A stretch of 64,000 nt of DNA. Source: Candidatus Edwardsbacteria bacterium RifOxyA12_full_54_48 (lineage in GTDB: Bacteria; Edwardsbacteria; AC1; EtOH8). The position numbers and the translations under genes were made by a program. Each line of letters starts with the position of its first letter. The stretch's first letter is position 1. Below the pieces are notes generated by a model, which had not been told where the DNA came from, made no database searches, and saw only the letters and a list, made by a program, of their open reading frames with translations. Location: NCBI GenBank assembly GCA_001777915.1, contig MFFN01000005.1, positions 124,001 to 188,000 on the forward strand. The letters run 5' to 3'. Positions 60,235 to 64,000 of this stretch are shown here, piece after piece.

Positions 60235-60669
60235 ATGTACGCAGTGATCGAATGCGGAGGAACCCAGGTGAGGGTCTCCGAGAATCAGAAGGTAAGGATC
60301 CCCAGGATAGATGCCCAAGAGGGCCAGAGGTACAAGATGGAGAAGGTGCTGCTGCTTTCCAACGGACAGGACGTCATCATCGGCCAGCCGACAATCAAGG
60401 ACGCTATTGTCGAAGTGACGGTGGTGGGCCACTCCCGCTCGGCCAAAATATCGGCCATGATCTACAAGCCCAAAAAAGACTACCGCCGGCGCTGGGGAGC
60501 CCGGACCCATTATACCGACCTGCTGGTCAACACCGTCAGCCATCCCAAGATCAAGGCCATAGCCAAACCTGCGACTCCGGCTGTCGAGAAGAAAAAAGCA
60601 CCCAAGAAAGCCCAGGCGGCCAAACCCGCCGCGGCCAAGAAGAATCCAGGCAAAGGAGATAAGGAATAA
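60235..60669 (+). CDS. rplU: 50S ribosomal protein L21
   Basis: 144 aa. [25 protein letters not shown] at the start, then a typical L21 beta-barrel, with [17 protein letters not shown] near residues 82-98. The C-terminal 40 residues are an extra Lys/Ala/Pro-rich tail ([18 protein letters not shown]) beyond the usual length of about 103. AAGGAG precedes the ATG. One base overlaps the rpmA start. Confidence 0.96.
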   Translation: MYAVIECGGTQVRVSENQKVRIPRIDAQEGQRYKMEKVLLLSNGQDVIIGQPTIKDAIVEVTVVGHSRSAKISAMIYKPKKDYRRRWGARTHYTDLLVNTVSHPKIKAIAKPATPAVEKKKAPKKAQAAKPAAAKKNPGKGDKE

Positions 60670-60947
60670 TGGCACATAAAAAAGGCGTTGGATCATCCCG
60701 AAACGGCCGCGAGAGCAATGCTCAGCGGCTGGGCATCAAGGCTTTCGGCAACCAGAAGGTAACCGCCGGAGCGGTGCTGGTCCGGCAGCGGGGGACCAAA
60801 TTCCATCCCGGGCTCAACGTGATGCGGGGAAAGGATGACACCCTGTTTGCGATATCGGACGGTTTTGTCTGGTTTGAATCCCGGGGTCGGGACGGCAAAA
60901 AGATAAGCGTATATCCCGAACCCAAAGTCAACGCGGCGAGCAAATAG
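60669..60947 (+). CDS. rpmA: 50S ribosomal protein L27
   Basis: 92 aa. [29 protein letters not shown] is the conserved L27 N-terminus and lacks the cleaved extension of Firmicutes. The tail reaches the peptidyl transferase centre. It directly follows rplU (1-nt overlap); the stop codon lies inside a terminator stem. Confidence 0.97.
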   Translation: MAHKKGVGSSRNGRESNAQRLGIKAFGNQKVTAGAVLVRQRGTKFHPGLNVMRGKDDTLFAISDGFVWFESRGRDGKKISVYPEPKVNAASK

Positions 60948-60960
60948 CTCGCCTTTTTTT
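60935..60960 (+). terminator. Terminator overlapping the end of rpmA
   Basis: GGCGAGC (60935-60941), loop AAATA, GCTCGCC (60947-60953), then seven T residues. The stop codon TAG (60945-60947) lies in the loop and at the first stem base, so termination and translation end coincide. Confidence 0.9.
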
Positions 60961-60997
60961 CCATCGATTTCCCTTCAATATAACACCCTGGCGTAAA

Positions 60998-61657
60998 ATG
61001 AAGATAAAATATTTTGCACACTCGTCATTTCAGCTAAGCTCGGCCAAGGGAACCAGGCTGCTGACTGATCCCTACGAGTCGGGGTCTTACGGCGGGGCGG
61101 TGGGCTACAAGAAGATCGATGAACCCACCGACGTCATCACCATCAGCCATAACCATGCCGACCACAATTACATCAGCCGGGAGCACGACAAGGCCAGGAT
61201 CTTCCGGGAGGCCGGGGCCTTTGTGTTCAAGGGGATATCGGTCAGGGGCGTCAGCCTGTACCACGATGCCAGCCGCGGTTCGGAGCGGGGCGCCTGCATA
61301 GCGTTCATCTATACCATCGACGGAATGACCCTTTGCCATCTGGGCGACCTGGGTCATCTCTTGAGTAAAAGCGAGGCTTCCCAGGTCGGCCCGGTGGACG
61401 TACTTATGATTCCGGTGGGAGGCACCTTTACGGTGGATGCCGGCGAGGCCGGAAAGGTAATGGAATCACTCTCGCCCAAAATCTGTCTTCCCATGCATTA
61501 CAAGACCAAAAGCGTAGGCTTCAACCTGGGGCCGCTGGAGGATTTCACCGCGGGCCGGGCCAATGTCAAAATACTCAACAGCTCCGAGGCCGAGATAACC
61601 AAGGCCTTGTTGCCCAAGAGCACTGAGATCTGGGTGCTTAAGCCGTCAAAACTATAA
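60998..61657 (+). CDS. MBL-fold metal-dependent hydrolase (UlaG/UPF0173-like)
   Basis: 219 aa. The metallo-beta-lactamase motif HNHADHNYI (residues about 47-55) and a later GDLGHLL and MHYKTK metal ligands define the fold, of the UPF0173/UlaG-like group. No nuclease domain is seen. Substrate unknown. The start at 60998 follows the rpmA terminator by only 38 nt; its own promoter was not recognised. Confidence 0.85.
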   Translation: MKIKYFAHSSFQLSSAKGTRLLTDPYESGSYGGAVGYKKIDEPTDVITISHNHADHNYISREHDKARIFREAGAFVFKGISVRGVSLYHDASRGSERGACIAFIYTIDGMTLCHLGDLGHLLSKSEASQVGPVDVLMIPVGGTFTVDAGEAGKVMESLSPKICLPMHYKTKSVGFNLGPLEDFTAGRANVKILNSSEAEITKALLPKSTEIWVLKPSKL

Positions 61658-61675
61658 TTTGCGCCGGACCGTGAT

Positions 61676-61830
61676 TTAACCTGCCGACCAGATTACAGCC
61701 GCCGTTAGGGAGATGTGCCTTAAGGCGGCCTTCAAACTTGCGGCAGGTTAACCCCGACCCATAGGCGATGCCCAAGAGGGCAGAAAAAGGTCGGGAGGGC
61801 TCCGAAAGATCTCCCGAGGAAAGGCTCGGG
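61676..61830 (+). ncRNA. Candidate structured RNA or leader upstream of pckA
   Basis: A 155-nt stretch holds a perfect 11-bp outer stem, TTAACCTGCCG (61676-61686) with CGGCAGGTTAA (61741-61751), enclosing a second hairpin GCCGCC (61698-61703) with GGCGGC (61724-61729). Next come CCCGACC (61753-61759) with GGTCGGG (61789-61795), which encloses TGCCC-AAGA-GGGCA (61769-61782), and then CCCGAG (61813-61818) with CTCGGG (61825-61830). It matches no riboswitch, tmRNA, SRP or RNase P RNA that I could recognise. It may be a cis-regulatory leader of pckA or a stand-alone RNA; the strand is assumed from the downstream gene. Confidence 0.4.
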
Positions 61831-61962
61831 CGGGCGGGCAAAAGGAATTTACCAAAAAAGATCCTTAGCTTTTTTTAAAGGGCAGGGTCTAAAGAATCAT
61901 CATACCCTTCAAACCATAAATCGCAACATAAAATTTCTATCAAATAAGGAGTTTTATCCAGT

Positions 61963-63543
61963 ATGGACATCAGAAAAGCGCTTGAGGAATTGGGCCTTAA
62001 AACCTCCAAAGCCGTTTACCGAAACCTGCCGGCAGCGGTACTAATCGAAAGATCGCTGGCATCCGGCGACGGGATCCTGGCCTCCAACGGCGCTCTGGTG
62101 GTGAAGACCGGGGAAAGGACAGGGCGGTCGCCCAATGACAAGTTCATAACCGAGGAGCAGTCCACAAAAGACCTGATAGCCTGGGGCAAGGTCAATCTGA
62201 AATGTTCCCCGGAGCAATTCGATAAATTGCTGCACAAAGCATACCATCATCTCGGCGATAAAGATATATACGTATTCGACGGATTTGCCGGGGCCGATCC
62301 CAAGCACCGGCTGGCGGTCAGGGTGATAACCGACACTATCTGGCATGCTTTGTTCGCTCAGACCCTTTTCATCCGGCCCACCAGGCAGGAGCTGGAAAAT
62401 TTTATTCCCGGCTTTTCGTTGATGGGCTGCGGCAGCCTGAAAGCCGACCCCAAGACCGACGGCACGAAATCCAACGCTTTCGTCGGGGTCAGCTTTGAAA
62501 AAAAGATCAACCTGGTCATAGGCAGTATGTACGGCGGGGAGATCAAGAAGAGCATATTTTCAATCATGAATTTCCTGATGCCCCAGCAGAACGTATTTCC
62601 CATGCACTGCTCGGCCAACTTGGGCAAGGATGGAGCTCCTGCGCTGTTCTTCGGCCTCTCCGGCACCGGCAAGACCACCCTGTCGGCCGACCCCAACCGC
62701 CGGCTGGTCGGAGACGACGAGCATGGCTGGTCCGATTCAGGAATCTTCAATTTCGAGGGCGGCTGCTACGCCAAGGTCATCAAATTATCGGCCGAGGCCG
62801 AGCCCCAGATATTCAACGCCATCAGGTTCGGCTCTCTGCTGGAGAACGTGGTGGTCGATCCGGACACCCGGCTGATTGATTACAATTCCGACGACCTCAC
62901 CGAGAACACCCGGGCCACCTACCCGGTGGAACATATTCCCAACTGCGTGATCCCCGGGGTGAGCGGGCATCCCAAGAACGTTTTCTTTTTAACCTGCGAC
63001 GCTTTCGGGGTGCTGCCGCCCATCGCCAAGCTGACGCCGGAGATGGCCAGTTATCATTTCCTGTCGGGCTTTACCTCCAAGCTGGCCGGGACCGAGACCG
63101 GGATCGATGAACCGCAGCCCACCTTCTCCACCTGTTTCGGCGCCCCGTTCATGCCCCTGCCTCCCACCAGATACGCCGCCATGCTGGCGGACAAACTGTC
63201 AAAACATCAAACCAACTGCTGGCTGGTCAACACCGGCTGGTCGGGCGGACCGGCCGGGGTGGGCAGCCGGATGAAGATCTCCATCACCCGGGCATTGCTG
63301 ACCGCAGCACTGGGTGGCCAGCTGGAAAAATCAAAATTTACTCCGGATCCGGTGTTCAAGATCTTGGTGCCCGAAGCCTGTGAGGGGGTGCCCGTCGAAG
63401 TGATGACCCCCAGGAACACCTGGGCGGACCAGGCGGCCTACGATAAAAAAGCCCGGGAGTTGGCGGCGATGTTCGCCAGAAACTTTGAACAGTATAAGGA
63501 TTATGCTTCCAAAGAAGTAGCGGACTCGGGGCCAAAAGCATAA
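61963..63543 (+). CDS. pckA: Phosphoenolpyruvate carboxykinase (ATP)
   Basis: 526 aa, the family length. The substrate loop SMYGGEIKKSIFSIMNFLMP, the kinase 1a P-loop GLSGTGKTTLS (K237), kinase 2 GDDEHGWSDSGIFNFEGGCYAKV and the adenine-binding region near the C-terminus NTGWSGG are complete. It converts oxaloacetate to PEP with ATP, or runs in reverse in fermentation to fix CO2. AAGGAG before the ATG. It is followed 4 nt later by kdsB. Leader of unusual structure upstream. Confidence 0.96.
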   Translation: MDIRKALEELGLKTSKAVYRNLPAAVLIERSLASGDGILASNGALVVKTGERTGRSPNDKFITEEQSTKDLIAWGKVNLKCSPEQFDKLLHKAYHHLGDKDIYVFDGFAGADPKHRLAVRVITDTIWHALFAQTLFIRPTRQELENFIPGFSLMGCGSLKADPKTDGTKSNAFVGVSFEKKINLVIGSMYGGEIKKSIFSIMNFLMPQQNVFPMHCSANLGKDGAPALFFGLSGTGKTTLSADPNRRLVGDDEHGWSDSGIFNFEGGCYAKVIKLSAEAEPQIFNAIRFGSLLENVVVDPDTRLIDYNSDDLTENTRATYPVEHIPNCVIPGVSGHPKNVFFLTCDAFGVLPPIAKLTPEMASYHFLSGFTSKLAGTETGIDEPQPTFSTCFGAPFMPLPPTRYAAMLADKLSKHQTNCWLVNTGWSGGPAGVGSRMKISITRALLTAALGGQLEKSKFTPDPVFKILVPEACEGVPVEVMTPRNTWADQAAYDKKARELAAMFARNFEQYKDYASKEVADSGPKA

Positions 63544-63547
63544 AAAG

Positions 63548-64000
63548 ATGAAGATATTAGGCGTTATTCCGGCCCGTTACGGCTCCACCCGTTTCCCGGG
63601 CAAGCCCCTGGCCATGATATGCGGGAAGCCGATGATCCAACATGTCTACCAAAGGTGCCTGAGAGCCAAAAGACTGGATGAAGTGGTGGTGGCCACCGAT
63701 GATATCCGGATCTACAACTGCGTCAGGGGTTTTAACGGGCAGGTAGTGGTGACATCAAAAAAACATCGGTCGGGCAGCGACCGGATCGCCGAGGTCATCA
63801 GAAAACCCCGGTACCGAGGCTTCAACATTATCCTGAACATTCAAGGGGATGAGCCGCTGATAGATCCTAGGGCCATCAACCTGCTGGCCAAAATAATGTT
63901 CGATAATCCCAAAGAACAGATGGCCACCCTGGCTACCAATTTTAAGAATGCCCGCGAGGTTGCCAATCCCACTACCGCCAAGGTGGTGACCGACATCCAG
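63548..64000 (+). CDS. kdsB: 3-deoxy-manno-octulosonate cytidylyltransferase (CMP-Kdo synthetase), 3' truncated by window
   Basis: 151 residues visible, open to the window end. MKILGVIPARYGSTRFPGKPLAMICGKPMIQHVY is the nucleotide-binding start; VVATDD, KKHRSGSDRIAEV and ILNIQGDEPLIDP carry the CTP/Kdo-binding and metal-binding (GDEP) motifs. It activates Kdo for LPS inner core synthesis, evidence for a Gram-negative outer membrane. It follows pckA by 4 nt; the association is unusual and may simply reflect chromosome packing. Confidence 0.95.
   Translation, partial: MKILGVIPARYGSTRFPGKPLAMICGKPMIQHVYQRCLRAKRLDEVVVATDDIRIYNCVRGFNGQVVVTSKKHRSGSDRIAEVIRKPRYRGFNIILNIQGDEPLIDPRAINLLAKIMFDNPKEQMATLATNFKNAREVANPTTAKVVTDIQ

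Noticed and set aside
61813-61830. GAGGAAAG-like sequence suggesting RNase P RNA
   Set aside because: RNase P RNA needs about 300 nt after this motif and a matching 3' part; only about 130 nt remain before pckA, and here the motif is just the loop side of a simple CCCGAG/CTCGGG hairpin.

Overview
The window looks like chromosome from an uncultivated, diderm, probably anaerobic bacterium of the Fibrobacterota-Chlorobiota-Bacteroidota (FCB) sphere, in the style of candidate phyla such as Edwardsbacteria, WOR-3 or TA06. That placement is inference. What the sequence shows is an outer-membrane phosphate porin, a LolA-like protein, KdsB (LPS Kdo activation), two secreted proteins with FlgD-like/type IX-type C-terminal sorting domains, a Bat operon, and a ferredoxin-dependent indolepyruvate oxidoreductase beside two class III aminotransferases. 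No rRNA, insertion sequence, integrase or CRISPR array was found.

Layout. 1-5825: phosphate uptake operon (porin, pstS, pstC, pstA, pstB, then a PhoU protein fused to an arsenate-reductase-like domain). 5826-12976: a hairpin-rich gap and two secreted proteins of different composition, ending at tRNA-Gln. A 15-nt copy of the tRNA 3' end at 5938-5952 makes this look like a roughly 7-kb island inserted at the tRNA. 13001-18277: amino-acid catabolism (GabT-like, RocD, IorA, IorB). 18292-22699: a tight group of methyltransferase, endonuclease Q, HAD phosphatase, HIT hydrolase and MnmA. 22742-25183 (minus): LolA-like protein and GT39-like glycosyltransferase. 25326-29282: histidine kinase, single-receiver regulator and HD-GYP regulator.

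29323-37517 (minus): moxR, DUF58, a DUF4381-like protein, batA, a batB-batC fusion, batD and batE, read from one near-perfect sigma-70 promoter. 37882-39051 (minus): saccharopine-dehydrogenase-like enzyme. 39253-46897: alpha-2-macroglobulin and PBP1c pair. 47113-50782: nitronate monooxygenase/FabK-like enzyme, thymidine kinase, CPBP protease and a small secreted charged-repeat protein. 50877-51566 (minus): tRNA cluster Pro-Pro-Arg-His, with RdgB upstream. 52370-55337: TPR/membrane/zinc-ribbon protein overlapping a DUF4388 protein. 55398-58557: divergent TGS-uridine kinase and asnS. 58675-59661 (minus): thioredoxin-reductase-like protein. 59850-60947: secG-rplU-rpmA operon with clear promoter and terminator. 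60998-64000: MBL-fold hydrolase, a four-hairpin region that may be a structured RNA, pckA, and the start of kdsB.

The most unusual items are the PhoU-ArsC fusion, the tRNA-bounded secreted-protein island, the structured region before pckA, the TPR/zinc-ribbon plus DUF4388 pair, and the small charged-repeat secreted protein. Promoters of TTGACA-N17/18-TATAAT type recur and helped to decide several start codons. Functional calls rest on motif and family recognition by eye; no database search was run.
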